A DNA stretch of 64,000 nucleotides from Peribacillus folii (GTDB lineage: Bacteria > Bacillota > Bacilli > Bacillales > DSM-1321): positions 417,857-481,856 of the forward strand of contig NZ_JASJOM010000002.1 of assembly GCF_030271255.1 (NCBI RefSeq), given 5' to 3'. The notes beneath the pieces are model-generated. The model saw only the letters and a program-made list of their open reading frames with translations, was not told the DNA's origin and did no database searches. Below are positions 1 through 9,470 of this stretch, piece by piece (within the stretch, counting starts at the first letter, position 1; each line of letters opens with the position of its first letter). The position numbers and the translations under genes were made by a program.

Positions 1-73
1 ATTCTCAATACACTTTCTATTGAAAAGTTCGGCATTGGGTCTTACAATAAGAAAGAGATAATAATCTGGATAA

Positions 74-364
<291 letters not shown>

Positions 365-370
365 CAGTAC

Positions 371-402
371 AAGCCATTTTCAAACGAGAATGGCTTTTTT
401 TT
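371..402 (+). terminator. Terminator of fer
   Basis: Inverted repeat AAGCCATT...GAATGGCTT followed by eight T on the + strand, directly after the fer stop codon. Confidence 0.85.
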
Positions 403-428
403 GCACTGCTTCTCCTTTTGGGAAAACG

Positions 429-459
429 AAAAAACCGGATATCCCTATCCGGTTTTTTT
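429..459. terminator. Bidirectional terminator, ribU side
   Basis: AAACCGGATA and TATCCGGTTT form a perfect stem with a short loop and A/T tracts on both sides. It ends ribU (minus strand) and backs up the fer terminator. Confidence 0.8.
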
Positions 460-481
460 ATATTCATATCGTCAATGCCCT

Positions 482-1063
482 TTAAGCATTTTTAAATAAT
501 GTTTGCTTATTGATCCATGTCTGCAATTTAATGAACAGCAGCATGAATACTGCGGTGATAAGAACACCCTTTATGATATTGAAAGGCAGGATTGCAGCCG
601 TTACGAGCTGCCTTGATTCCGTTGCCGACATGGCATCCCAGCCCATGAAGAAGGTGTATGCCGGTAAGAAAACGAAATAGTTCAGGACACTCATGACTAC
701 CGCCATGGAAACGGTGCCCGCAAGCAAAGCGAACGTCATCCCTTTTTTTGAATTGAGCTTTTTGAACACACAGTAAGTTGGCAAAACGAACAATATTCCA
801 GCAATGAAGTTAGCGATATGCCCAACCGGTACCGCTGTTAGTGAACCTGTCATGATTAAATCCAAGAGGTTTTTGATGAATTCAACGAGAATTCCGGCCA
901 TCGGACCGAAAATCAAGGCTGCCATCAATGCGGGAATGTCACTAAAATCTACATTAAGAAATGGCGGGAATCCAGGAAACGGGAAATTCAATAGCATCAA
1001 TAAATACGAAATGCTCCCCATCATGGCCAATGTCACCGTTTTTCTCACTTTGTTCTTTTTCAT
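482..1063 (-). CDS. ribU: Riboflavin transporter RibU (ECF S component)
   Basis: 193-residue membrane protein with about six hydrophobic segments. It is the substrate-binding S component of an energy-coupling-factor transporter for riboflavin. The N-terminal stretch with FPFPGFPPFLNVDFSDIP (residues about 27-44) is characteristic of RibU (YpaA). It would work with a shared EcfA1-A2-T module not present in this window. SD AAGGAGAGAG precedes the ATG. An FMN riboswitch and an intrinsic terminator lie in its leader, so high FMN should switch the gene off. This fits the same position as ypaA, between fer and serA, in B. subtilis. Confidence 0.95.
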   Translation of the reverse strand: MKKNKVRKTVTLAMMGSISYLLMLLNFPFPGFPPFLNVDFSDIPALMAALIFGPMAGILVEFIKNLLDLIMTGSLTAVPVGHIANFIAGILFVLPTYCVFKKLNSKKGMTFALLAGTVSMAVVMSVLNYFVFLPAYTFFMGWDAMSATESRQLVTAAILPFNIIKGVLITAVFMLLFIKLQTWINKQTLFKNA

Positions 1064-1134
1064 AGTTCTCTCTCCTTCTTTTCCGATCTACCTGAAAAAG
1101 AGGTTTGGGTTCCATCCGCATGTTGACGTTCCAT

Positions 1135-1166
1135 AAAAAAACCTTTAATTCCGATTGAATTAAAGG
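1135..1166 (-). terminator. Riboswitch-controlled attenuator of ribU
   Basis: On the minus strand CCTTTAATTC and GAATTAAAGG form a stem followed by seven T, between the FMN aptamer and ribU. An upstream AACCTTTAAT (about 1172-1181) can pair with the same downstream arm, giving a competing structure as expected for transcription attenuation. Confidence 0.8.
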
Positions 1167-1232
1167 GATAAATTAAAGGTTACATCAAACAAACGTTCAG
1201 CAAATGATTGTTGAAACGCCATCAGGAACCTC

Positions 1233-1362
1233 CATCTTCTCCCATCCAGACTATACTGTCGGCTTTGGAATCGCACCAAATCCTGCCCCGAAAGGCTCGC
1301 GGGCTTAGAAGAAGCGTTTTCTTCATCACCGCCGGTGGGGAATTGCGCCCCGCCCCGAAGAT
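1233..1362 (-). ncRNA. FMN riboswitch (RFN element) of ribU
   Basis: Read on the minus strand, the segment starts ATCTTCGGGGCGGGG, continues with ACCGGCGGTG and CCCGCGAGCC, then GCCGACAGTATAGTC and ends TGGGAGAAGATG. These are the conserved blocks of the RFN element, with the terminal P1 stem ATCTTC/GAAGAT intact. A TATAAT -10 candidate lies upstream at 1396-1401. Confidence 0.95.
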
Positions 1363-1429
1363 AGATCTATAAATTTTTTTTGTATTTCCATTTCCATTAT
1401 ATCCGATAATCTTACTTTTGAATAGCATT

Positions 1430-1918
1430 TTCTTTGAAGTGACTGTTATCGTATGGAAAACGGCCGTCTTTAGTTACCAGGTCTTTTCACTTGGGCGGAC
1501 TTCACCTGACTATCTCCAAAAAGCGAGATCAATGAACGATTCCACAATCAGAAGGGCTGGCCTGCACCAGGCGATTTGAAGTAAGCAATTCATGTTGATT
1601 TCGCAGAATGAAATCATGTGTAGAAAGCATCATCCTCATCGCAAGTTTTTTATTCCTGATTTTAACTAAAAGATAGATTTTTAGAGTAAGGCTTTCATTA
1701 CAGGTAAAACAAAGCTGCTCGAAACTCATGTTTGGAAGCCTATGCAGTTTGAGCATTCAAGAACAATCTTTTTGCTTCGATCAGCCTGATATGATGTCAA
1801 AAATATATCCTCCCCTCCATCGCGGCGTTTCCTTAACCAATCATAAATTGACATCCTCCACCATTCGATTGTAAAATTAACTGAAATTTAAGATAATTCT
1901 TTAGAAAGGTGTGAAGTC
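1430..1918. other. Gene-free stretch between ribU leader and serA
   Basis: About 490 bp with no convincing gene. A 75-codon minus-strand frame (1529-1756) lacks an SD and family features. The far right end holds the serA SD. No T-box motif was found upstream of serA. Confidence 0.5.
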
Positions 1919-3493
1919 GTGTATCGGATTTTAGTAGCAGATGCGATCAAACCAGAGGGACTAGGTCCGCTAGCAGGAGCATCCAATATTCTTCTCATCC
2001 AAAAGACGGTAGAGGAAGCAGCAAACGAACTTGAGCAGATTGATGCTATCCTTGTTAGAAGTGCAACGAAGGTGACGGAAGATTTAATGAACGGGATGCC
2101 ACAATTAAAAATCATCGCCCGCGCTGGCGTCGGCGTGGATAATATTGACATCCCCGCAGCAACGAAGCGCGGTATCGTCGTCGTAAATGCACCTGATGGC
2201 AATACCATTTCGACAGCTGAGCATACTTTTGCCATGATGACTTCACTCATGCGCCACATTCCTCAGGCAAATGCTTCACTGAAAAACGGGGAGTGGAAAC
2301 GTTCATCCTACACAGGTACGGAACTCCGCAGCAAGACATTGGGCATTGTCGGATTTGGTCGGATTGGCGGGGAAATTGCCAAGCGCGCTAAGGTGTTTGG
2401 CATGGAGGTCATTGTATATGATCCATTCCTGAGTGCTGACCGTGCCAAGAAAATGTCCGTAACATCCTTGTCCTTGGAAGAATTGCTGCCTAAAGCGGAT
2501 ATCATTACTGTACATACCCCCCTAACCGCTGAAACGAGGGGGTTAATCAATAAAGAAAAATTGTCCACCTGCAAAAGAGGCGTGTACGTACTGAATTGTG
2601 CCCGAGGCGGAATCCTCGACGAAGATGATTTATACGAAATGATCGTTAGTGGTCATGTTGCCGGCGCTGCGCTCGACGTTTTCGTCGAAGAACCCCCGCT
2701 TGGGCATAAGCTGCTTGAACTTGAAAGTGTGATTGCCACCCCTCATTTGGGTGCATCCACGAAGGAAGCCCAATTGAATGTGGCCGTACAGGTCGCACAG
2801 GAAGTATTAACCTATTTCGAAGGAAATCCTGTCTCGAGCTCCATCAACCTTCCAGCCATTTCCAAAGAGGTGTTTGAAAAGGTGCAGCCCTTCTATCAAC
2901 TCGTCCAGCAAATGGGATCAATTGCCTCACAGTGCATGAAAGAAGGTATACAAGAAATCTCGGTAACCTATTCAGGCGAATCACTCGACTTTGATACCGC
3001 GATTCTGACAAAAAGTTTAATTTCAGGTTTCTTCAAATCAAGAGTCGACGCTCCCGTCAACGAGGTAAATGCCCTGCTTGTAGCCAAAGAGCGCGGCATC
3101 ACTGTCGGGGAAAAAATCTCCACTGACTCCTTAGGGTACGCGAACTTGATCAGCCTTAAGGTTAAAGGCGATAACCGCGAATTAACAATCAGCGGTACTC
3201 ACATAGAAAATTACGGTTCACGAATCGTGAATTTGAATGGCTTCAAGATCGACTTTCATCCGGAAGCACATTTACTTTATATCCAGCATACCGATAAGCC
3301 CGGGGTAATCGGCAACGTAGGAAAGGTCCTTGGAGATCATGAAGTGAACATCGCAACGATGCAGGTTGGCAGGAAAGAAGCTGGCGGGGAGGCCATCATG
3401 GTCTTAAGCTTTGATGCACCGCTCGAGGACAAACTGAAACAAGTCTTAATGGAAACAAAAGAAATTACCTTCATGGCCCGCATTTCATTATAA
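1919..3493 (+). CDS. serA: D-3-phosphoglycerate dehydrogenase SerA
   Basis: Catalyses the NAD-dependent oxidation of 3-phosphoglycerate to 3-phosphohydroxypyruvate, the first step of serine biosynthesis, in the cytoplasm. 524 residues, the long form. Substrate/NAD domains occupy about 1-310 with the nucleotide motif GFGRIG at 145-150 and catalytic Arg229, Glu258 and His276 (contexts NCARGG, FVEEPP, ATPHLGAS). An intervening ASB domain follows, then a C-terminal ACT domain from about 450 (LLYIQHTDKPGVIG). The start is GTG at 1919 behind GAAAGGTG. A strong bidirectional terminator follows. Confidence 0.97.
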   Translation: MYRILVADAIKPEGLGPLAGASNILLIQKTVEEAANELEQIDAILVRSATKVTEDLMNGMPQLKIIARAGVGVDNIDIPAATKRGIVVVNAPDGNTISTAEHTFAMMTSLMRHIPQANASLKNGEWKRSSYTGTELRSKTLGIVGFGRIGGEIAKRAKVFGMEVIVYDPFLSADRAKKMSVTSLSLEELLPKADIITVHTPLTAETRGLINKEKLSTCKRGVYVLNCARGGILDEDDLYEMIVSGHVAGAALDVFVEEPPLGHKLLELESVIATPHLGASTKEAQLNVAVQVAQEVLTYFEGNPVSSSINLPAISKEVFEKVQPFYQLVQQMGSIASQCMKEGIQEISVTYSGESLDFDTAILTKSLISGFFKSRVDAPVNEVNALLVAKERGITVGEKISTDSLGYANLISLKVKGDNRELTISGTHIENYGSRIVNLNGFKIDFHPEAHLLYIQHTDKPGVIGNVGKVLGDHEVNIATMQVGRKEAGGEAIMVLSFDAPLEDKLKQVLMETKEITFMARISL

Positions 3494-3535
3494 AAAAGCA
3501 AAAGTGCCCGCCTCATGGGCACTTTTGCTTTTTTT
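3494..3535. terminator. Bidirectional terminator serA / rsiX
   Basis: AGCAAAAGTGCCC and GGGCACTTTTGCT form a long perfect stem flanked by A- and T-tracts between the convergent serA and rsiX. Confidence 0.9.
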
Positions 3536-3558
3536 CTGACCCTTATAAGGCCCTCGTC

Positions 3559-4773
3559 TCATTTGATTTGGTTAGGTGCCCTCGGCACCTTTATGTCCCT
3601 AGTTAAATTTAGATGACCCACCTTTTCTATCGGAGCATGTTCGAACTTCACCGTTTCATAGCCAAAATCCTTAGCGATGAAAAGAATCGCTTCTAAGGCT
3701 TCAAGGCTCCGCTCGCTATTTTCCATATCCATATTTTCTGCCAATTGAATGGTTACATGACTTCCCTTGGACTTTATCCTTTCCCATACCAAGTCTTTCG
3801 GGATGGCAGGTGACACTCTTTTCAATTCAGACTGCCTTTTTCCCGCTTGCAGCGCTTCGGCAAAACCGTGATATTGGACCGTGCTTGGAACAAGCAGTCT
3901 TGGAGAGGATTGATTTTTTTGGTATAGAAGGTACGTCCGGTGTTTATGTTCGGGTATTTCCAGCTGTTTTAAGAAACCAGCATGAGAAAACATTGCGCCT
4001 TGCTTGCCATCTGTAGCAAAAGTCATCTTCGTTATATTGTTATAGGAGAGGGTTTCTTCCATGGAGGAGAGGAAAAGATCATCCTCATCCAATAATGGGC
4101 TATCTTTCTTGAACTCAATATGAGCAGTGGTCTTATCAATTCCTTCGCTAATCGTTACATCCAGTGGAAAATAGTCTGATAATCCATAGCGCTCTTCATC
4201 GATTTGGGACATTTGCGTGACCATCCGATTCAGCTGATCCGATTCGTCAGAAGATTCTTGCTTGATGGAGATGGGGACGACGATGTTCATTTGATCATCT
4301 GGTATGCCCAGTGTAATGGCCGAGGCATTTTTCAGTTCATCATCATAAATCGCAGGTGCGAATGTTTTTTCCTGCACCCCGCTAAAAGGTTCAATTTCCA
4401 TTTCTTCGTCTTTGGCTTCCGTTTCTGCATGCTTGCCCGTAAGCGTTTGGCTTTCCTGGATATCTCCCGAGCTGCTTTCGTTCGATTTTGCTCCATAATC
4501 AGCTGATTCCTTACTTTCAGAAACTGACAATTTCCGACTGCCGTCACTTTTCTCTTGACTTACCTCCCTACCCTTTCCAATCATCAATACTGAAGCCACA
4601 ACAATCATCAGGCATAGGGAAGCAACGCCTGCCAATAGCTGTAACGAGCGTTTCTTTTTCTTCTTACGATATATTCCTGCCATTACCTCTGCCTTGTTTC
4701 TGTGATCCTTGACCTTTGGAAGCTCGCGTAGCATGTCTTCGATTTCACTTTCGTTCCAACGGGATCTTTTCAA
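3559..4773 (-). CDS. rsiX: Anti-sigma factor RsiX
   Basis: Predicted membrane-anchored inhibitor of SigX. The cytoplasmic N-terminus (1-43, with WNESEIEDMLRELPKVKDHR) is the sigma-binding part. One transmembrane helix spans about 44-66. A charged Ser/Glu-rich linker follows, and a large extracytoplasmic domain makes up the rest (404 residues in total, slightly longer than the B. subtilis protein as I recall). The start is TTG behind AGGAGGGG and overlaps the end of sigX by 29 bp, so the two are translationally coupled. Identification rests on the N-terminus, topology and position after sigX. Confidence 0.9.
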   Translation of the reverse strand: MKRSRWNESEIEDMLRELPKVKDHRNKAEVMAGIYRKKKKKRSLQLLAGVASLCLMIVVASVLMIGKGREVSQEKSDGSRKLSVSESKESADYGAKSNESSSGDIQESQTLTGKHAETEAKDEEMEIEPFSGVQEKTFAPAIYDDELKNASAITLGIPDDQMNIVVPISIKQESSDESDQLNRMVTQMSQIDEERYGLSDYFPLDVTISEGIDKTTAHIEFKKDSPLLDEDDLFLSSMEETLSYNNITKMTFATDGKQGAMFSHAGFLKQLEIPEHKHRTYLLYQKNQSSPRLLVPSTVQYHGFAEALQAGKRQSELKRVSPAIPKDLVWERIKSKGSHVTIQLAENMDMENSERSLEALEAILFIAKDFGYETVKFEHAPIEKVGHLNLTRDIKVPRAPNQIK

Positions 4774-5302
4774 AACGGTGCCCCTCCTTTCCTGATGAAT
4801 CGTCCATCAGCTTTTTGATTACCTTTAAGGCGCGGTGCTGGGTCGTTTTTACCTTACTTTCACTCCAGTTCAATATAGCTGCTGTTTCGGTTATCGACAT
4901 CCCCTGGATATATCGGAGAATGATGACCGACCTTTGATTCGTGGTGCATCGGTTCAAGCATTGATAAAGAGCTTGGATATCATCGTTCAAGATTGCTACT
5001 TCTTCCGGTATCGGCTGGCTGTCTTCAATCGCTTGCCTGTCCCAATCAAAGTTGGTGAAGAGTTTATCCTTCCATCCTTTTTGTTTTCGGAAATGATCGA
5101 TCGTTACATTTCTTGCGATGGAATACATCCAGGTTTTTTCACTGCTTTTACCTTCAAATCGTTCATAGGCCTTCATGATCCTGATATAGACCTCCTGAAC
5201 CAGGTCCTCGGCCGTTTCTCGATTTCTAGTCATATAATAAATGAATTGATAGATTTCCTGATGATATTTTTCATAAAGATCGTGGAAAACGGAATTTATC
5301 AT
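4745..5302 (-). CDS. sigX: ECF RNA polymerase sigma factor SigX
   Basis: Extracytoplasmic-function sigma factor of 185 residues. Region 2 carries TAEDLVQEVYIRI and the -10 recognising stretch SSEKTWMYSIARNVTIDHFRKQ; region 4 carries ILRYIQGMSITETAAILNWS with the helix-turn-helix. SigX controls genes for cell-envelope charge and structure in B. subtilis. The frame is open to a TTG at 5335, but a SigX-type promoter has its -10 at 5328-5331, so a start there would lie outside the transcript. The ATG at 5302 (MINSVFHDLYEKY) fits the family N-terminus. It is co-transcribed with rsiX, and the res genes lie upstream as in B. subtilis. Confidence 0.95.
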   Translation of the reverse strand: MINSVFHDLYEKYHQEIYQFIYYMTRNRETAEDLVQEVYIRIMKAYERFEGKSSEKTWMYSIARNVTIDHFRKQKGWKDKLFTNFDWDRQAIEDSQPIPEEVAILNDDIQALYQCLNRCTTNQRSVIILRYIQGMSITETAAILNWSESKVKTTQHRALKVIKKLMDDSSGKEGHRFEKIPLERK

Positions 5303-5327
5303 TTCCCCACATCCGTTCATAAATATA

Positions 5328-5354
5328 GTCGTCAAGCCTGAATGAAAAGTTACA
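5328..5354 (-). promoter_or_regulatory. SigX-type autoregulatory promoter
   Basis: On the minus strand TGTAAC (5349-5354), a 17-bp spacer and CGAC (5328-5331), matching the SigX consensus TGtAAC-N17-CGwC at every position. It lies about 26 bp before the sigX ATG. Confidence 0.85.
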
Positions 5355-5413
5355 CGCTCCGCTTCATCCTTATTTTAACATTCAACCAATTTCCACTTTT
5401 ATTTTTGCCTGAT

Positions 5414-5455
5414 AAAAAAACAAAGGCAAAATGGATTCCTCCATATGCCTTTGTT
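5414..5455 (-). terminator. Terminator of resD-resE
   Basis: On the minus strand AACAAAGGCA...TGCCTTTGTT with a T-run, downstream of resE. Confidence 0.8.
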
Positions 5456-5502
5456 ATCACCGTTTCCTATGAAACAAGATTTTCTGGCAAGCTATCCGTC
5501 AT

Positions 5503-7287
5503 TCAATCAGGATTTTCCATGATTCGAGGCAGGATAAAACTGAATGTTGTCCCTTTATCCGGTAAACTGTTCACCGTGATGTACCCATCATGGGCATTGA
5601 TGATATTTTTGGCGATTGCCAATCCCAACCCCGTACCTGACCGGCCGCGGGTCCTTGCTTTATCCGCTTTGTAAAATCGTTCGAATACAAAGGGCAGATC
5701 CTCTTCGGGAATCCCCAATCCTGAATCCCTCACATCTATGACCAGCCCTCTTCGATCACTTGTCCTTTGCACGACATCAATGTTCCCGCCTGAAGGAGTA
5801 TGGCGGATCGCATTATCAATCAAGTTCGTCAAGACCTGTTCAATCCGATCCGGATCGAAGTGCCATTCGATACCACCGTCTTGGAGACTCGTCGATATCG
5901 AGATCCCTTTTTCCTTGGCCAGCACGGAAAACTTGCTCGTGATCCTATTCAAATAAGGGGAAATGGGCACACACTCGTACCTAAGATTCATTTTTCCCGA
6001 TTCGAGCTTAGCCAAATCGAGCAAATCATTGACTAATCGCCCCATCCTCAAGGACTCATCATAAATGATGCGGGCCATTTCCATCTTTTCCTCTTCGCTG
6101 CCTGCTATGTTATCAACGATCGCTTCACTATACCCTTGGAGCATGGAAATCGGCGTTCTCAGCTCATGGGAAACATTCGCAATGAAATCCGTTCTTAGTT
6201 TGTCCATCCGCCTTTCATCACTCATGTCCCGGATGATGGCCACCGCACCCCGGATATTGTCGGGATTTGTATATAGAGGACTGACAATCAAGCCCCAGTC
6301 GCGGCCCTGCAGCGTAATTTCACCAACCTGCTCCTTATCCAAAGATTCGGATTCATCAAATAGGTTCATCAGCACCAAAGGTACATTCACATTGTCTTCC
6401 CGGTTATAGCCCTTCTCGAAATACCAGGATTGCAAGAATCTTTCAGCTGGCGGATTCGTCTCAAGGATCGTACCATCTTTATTAAAGGTGATGACCCCAT
6501 CCGCCATACTGCTTAAAATGCTTGAAAGGTGCTCCTTTTCCTGGCTTAGCGCATTCATGTTGAATTTCAGCTGTTTTCTCATCTGGTTGAACGCTATCGC
6601 CAGCTCGCCGATTTCATCTTGCGTCAAGATCGGCACCTTAGTATCAAACTTTCCTCGTGCGATGGCCAGTGCGGCTTCCCTCATCTTCACTAATGGAGCA
6701 TTGATTCTGGTCGATAAAAAGAAGGCAAAAAACGTCGTCAAGATAATGGCGATACCTGCGGCCAATAAAATGAACTGTGTAGTCGACTTAGTCGTTTCTT
6801 CCATCGACTCAAGCGATTGGAACAGGAAGACTTCATCCTGCTCTCCATTCAACTCAAGCGGCACCCCTACAACGATTGCAGATAATTCCTGACCTTTATC
6901 ATCGGATAGCGCCATTTCCTTCTTCACGGTCTTCCTCTCCGTAAAAACCTTAAGCAGTTCGGGGTCCGACTTAATGGACTGCGGGGTTATTTCAACACCG
7001 GTGCCGCCAATGGATGAGAAGACCATTTTATCATCGTTCAAAATGATCATTTTCGTTTCTTTGCCTATCAGTTCCGAGGCTATTTGTAAAACATCGGTAC
7101 GTGATCCTTGATGGTCATTTGTCACCTTGATGATTTGTTCAGCCGTCTTCGTCAAATCATTTTCAATATTCTCGATTTGAAAATTCTCAAAAAATTCAAC
7201 GAGAAGAACGGTTAATACGATCAATACAAATGAAACAAGCAATAAGATCGTCGCCCATAGCTTCCCTACAACACTGCCCCATAACAT
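5503..7287 (-). CDS. resE: Redox sensor histidine kinase ResE
   Basis: Membrane sensor kinase of 594 residues that phosphorylates ResD under oxygen limitation or nitric oxide. Transmembrane helices span about 10-31 and 171-191 and flank an extracytoplasmic sensor region. HAMP lies at 192-244 and PAS at about 251-355. The HisKA domain has the phospho-accepting His374 in NVSHELRTP. The ATPase domain has the N box around Asn492 (LTNLIDNAIRH), G1 at 521-526 (DSGLGI) and G2 at 549-555. The ATG overlaps the resD stop codon by one base (TGATG), so the pair is coupled. Order resA-B-C-D-E is the same as in B. subtilis. Confidence 0.95.
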   Translation of the reverse strand: MLWGSVVGKLWATILLLVSFVLIVLTVLLVEFFENFQIENIENDLTKTAEQIIKVTNDHQGSRTDVLQIASELIGKETKMIILNDDKMVFSSIGGTGVEITPQSIKSDPELLKVFTERKTVKKEMALSDDKGQELSAIVVGVPLELNGEQDEVFLFQSLESMEETTKSTTQFILLAAGIAIILTTFFAFFLSTRINAPLVKMREAALAIARGKFDTKVPILTQDEIGELAIAFNQMRKQLKFNMNALSQEKEHLSSILSSMADGVITFNKDGTILETNPPAERFLQSWYFEKGYNREDNVNVPLVLMNLFDESESLDKEQVGEITLQGRDWGLIVSPLYTNPDNIRGAVAIIRDMSDERRMDKLRTDFIANVSHELRTPISMLQGYSEAIVDNIAGSEEEKMEMARIIYDESLRMGRLVNDLLDLAKLESGKMNLRYECVPISPYLNRITSKFSVLAKEKGISISTSLQDGGIEWHFDPDRIEQVLTNLIDNAIRHTPSGGNIDVVQRTSDRRGLVIDVRDSGLGIPEEDLPFVFERFYKADKARTRGRSGTGLGLAIAKNIINAHDGYITVNSLPDKGTTFSFILPRIMENPD

Positions 7288-8003
7288 CAGTCATTAATGA
7301 CTTCGAACTTGTAACCGACACCCCAAACCGTGACAATCATCTTGGCTGCATTTTCCGATATTCGGTTTAGTTTTTCACGTAAGCGTTTTACGTGTGTGTC
7401 CACAGTTCGAAGATCTCCAAAAAATTCATAGTGCCACACTTCTTTTAATAGCTGCTCCCGATCGAAAACTTTATCAGGAGATTTGGCCAGGAAATATAAT
7501 AATTCATATTCCTTGGGTGTCAAAGACACCTCTTTGTCATCTGCAAGCACCCTATGGGCATCATTATCTATGGTTAGATGGGAAAAGACGATCACATCTT
7601 TTGCCGTCGTTTCCGTCTGTACATAACTCGTACTTGAAGAACGTCGCAATAAAGCTTTGACCCTTAACACGACTTCGCGGGGACTGAACGGTTTCACGAT
7701 ATAATCATCGGTGCCCACTTCAAACCCTTGAACCCGGTTCACTTCTTCCCCTTTAGCAGTCAGCATGATAATCGGTGTCGCTTTCTTTTCCCGCAGCTCT
7801 CGGCAAACTTCGATTCCATCCTTACCAGGCATCATGATATCCAATAAAATCAAATCATACTCATTTTCGAGGGCTTTCGTTAAAGCCATATCACCATTTT
7901 CAGCTTCATCGATTATGTATTCCTCTCTTTCCAAGTACATCTTTAATAAGCGGCGAATTCTTTCCTCATCATCCACCACGAGAATTTTAATCGCATTATA
8001 CAT
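7287..8003 (-). CDS. resD: Response regulator ResD
   Basis: OmpR-family transcriptional regulator of 238 residues for respiration and anaerobic genes. The receiver domain has the acidic pair Asp11/Asp12, the phospho-acceptor Asp55 (LILLDIMMPG), Thr82 and Lys104. The C-terminal winged-helix DNA-binding domain contains LTPKEYELLYFLAKSP and RTVDTHVKRLREKL. SD GGAGGC lies upstream. A 288-bp gap separates it from resC, so it can have its own promoter in addition to read-through from resABC. Confidence 0.96.
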   Translation of the reverse strand: MYNAIKILVVDDEERIRRLLKMYLEREEYIIDEAENGDMALTKALENEYDLILLDIMMPGKDGIEVCRELREKKATPIIMLTAKGEEVNRVQGFEVGTDDYIVKPFSPREVVLRVKALLRRSSSTSYVQTETTAKDVIVFSHLTIDNDAHRVLADDKEVSLTPKEYELLYFLAKSPDKVFDREQLLKEVWHYEFFGDLRTVDTHVKRLREKLNRISENAAKMIVTVWGVGYKFEVIND

Positions 8004-8291
8004 TATGAAATCAGCCTCCTATCCTATATTCTACAAAATGAATACTTCGATGACTAATATTATTTCCATCAAAAGTATGATTAACAGGCAATTCTGCATC
8101 TCCATCAAGGACTTTTCACCTTTTTGTCACATAAACGGTACAAGCACCCGCGAAATGGTCATGCACTACACCGTTATCCTTTCCTTATTGGCGCTATAGA
8201 AAAGGGGATCGTTCTCAAGAAAACCCGATCATCCATCTCCTCGGATATTCTATCAAAAGACCCCCCTGCAACTATCTATTACAATACCGAA

Positions 8292-9470
8292 TCATGCGTA
8301 TGAATGCAAACCGGCGATGACCAAATTGACGAATATCAAATTGAAGATCATGATGGCGAAACCGATGACTGCAAGCCAGGCCGATTTTTCCCCTTGCCAT
8401 CCCTTTGACATTCGCAGATGCAGGAATGCTGCATAAAACAACCACGTTATAAGCGCCCAGACCTCTTTTGGATCCCAGCCCCAGAATCTTGTCCATGCCA
8501 CTTGTGCCCAGATCATGGCAAATACAAGTGCACCAAGGGTGAAGATTGGGAAACCGATAAGGACCGAACGATAACTGATCTCGTCCAACAAGCTCAAATT
8601 CACATTCTTTACGATCGGCTTTATCAATGCCGCTACCCTTCTCCGAGTTATCAATCTAATAAGGCCGTAAAGGACGAGCCCCGCTCCGGTAGACCAAATG
8701 ACTGTATTCAGTTTTTTGGCATTGATGAGCGCAGGCATGCTCACTAGCGGCTCAAAACGATCCGGCTCGATCAGCTTCCCTTCATGCGGACCCACTAACG
8801 CAGGCAGGTTGAACTCCTGCTTGTCCGCAACGCCCTTTTTATCGACCCAATCGAAATTAGCTTTGTAATCCATTGCAGCAAAGCTTGATGTGATGATCAC
8901 AAAGCCGATGGTACAGACTAACGTGAACATGATGACCTCCAGCCAGAACGTTCTTTTGCTGGCTTGTGTTTGTTCGACGGATTTGACTAAGTAGATGATA
9001 GCTGCCACGAAGCTGATGGCAAGTATCGACTGTCCCGCCGCTGCAGTCGTAACATGAATGTGTAGCCAATCACTCTGTAACGCAGGGATGAGCGGCGAAA
9101 TTTCCCTAGGGAACATGCTGGCATAAGCAATGATCAATAACGCAATCGGTAAAGCGAATAACCCAAGTGCGGGTGTTATATAAAGGAAGTAAATTAATAT
9201 GAATGCACCGACCAGCATCATTCCGAAAAAGGTCGTAAATTCGAACAGGTTACTGACGGGTGCGTGGCCGGCAGCAATCCATCGAGTAATGAAATAGCCA
9301 ATTTGCGCTGCGAAACCAAGAATGGTGACGGAAATGGCAAACTTAGCCCATTTATTTTGTTTCTTTTCTTCCGCTCCCCGTTTATCCTTTATCGATCCCC
9401 CAAACAAGAAAGTGGCGATCAAGTATAATATGAAAGCTGCGTATAAAAAGTTACCGCTTATCTCAGCCAT
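8292..9470 (-). CDS. resC: Cytochrome c biogenesis protein ResC (CcsA/CcsB type)
   Basis: Polytopic membrane protein of 392 residues that, together with ResB, moves heme across the membrane and attaches it to apocytochrome c. The tryptophan-rich heme-handling motif WGWDPKEVW is at 330-338, with conserved hydrophobic helices on either side. Its ATG overlaps the end of resB by 8 bp. It is in an operon resA-resB-resC. Confidence 0.95.
   Translation of the reverse strand: MAEISGNFLYAAFILYLIATFLFGGSIKDKRGAEEKKQNKWAKFAISVTILGFAAQIGYFITRWIAAGHAPVSNLFEFTTFFGMMLVGAFILIYFLYITPALGLFALPIALLIIAYASMFPREISPLIPALQSDWLHIHVTTAAAGQSILAISFVAAIIYLVKSVEQTQASKRTFWLEVIMFTLVCTIGFVIITSSFAAMDYKANFDWVDKKGVADKQEFNLPALVGPHEGKLIEPDRFEPLVSMPALINAKKLNTVIWSTGAGLVLYGLIRLITRRRVAALIKPIVKNVNLSLLDEISYRSVLIGFPIFTLGALVFAMIWAQVAWTRFWGWDPKEVWALITWLFYAAFLHLRMSKGWQGEKSAWLAVIGFAIMIFNLIFVNLVIAGLHSYA

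Noticed and set aside
804..1136. 110-codon plus-strand frame antisense to ribU
   Set aside because: Shadow of the ribU coding sequence with no SD.
1222..1428. 68-codon open frame on the minus strand upstream of ribU
   Set aside because: It lies entirely across the FMN riboswitch; the RNA element explains the sequence.
1529..1756. 75-codon minus-strand frame between ribU and serA
   Set aside because: No SD before the ATG, stop codon directly upstream, no protein family pattern.
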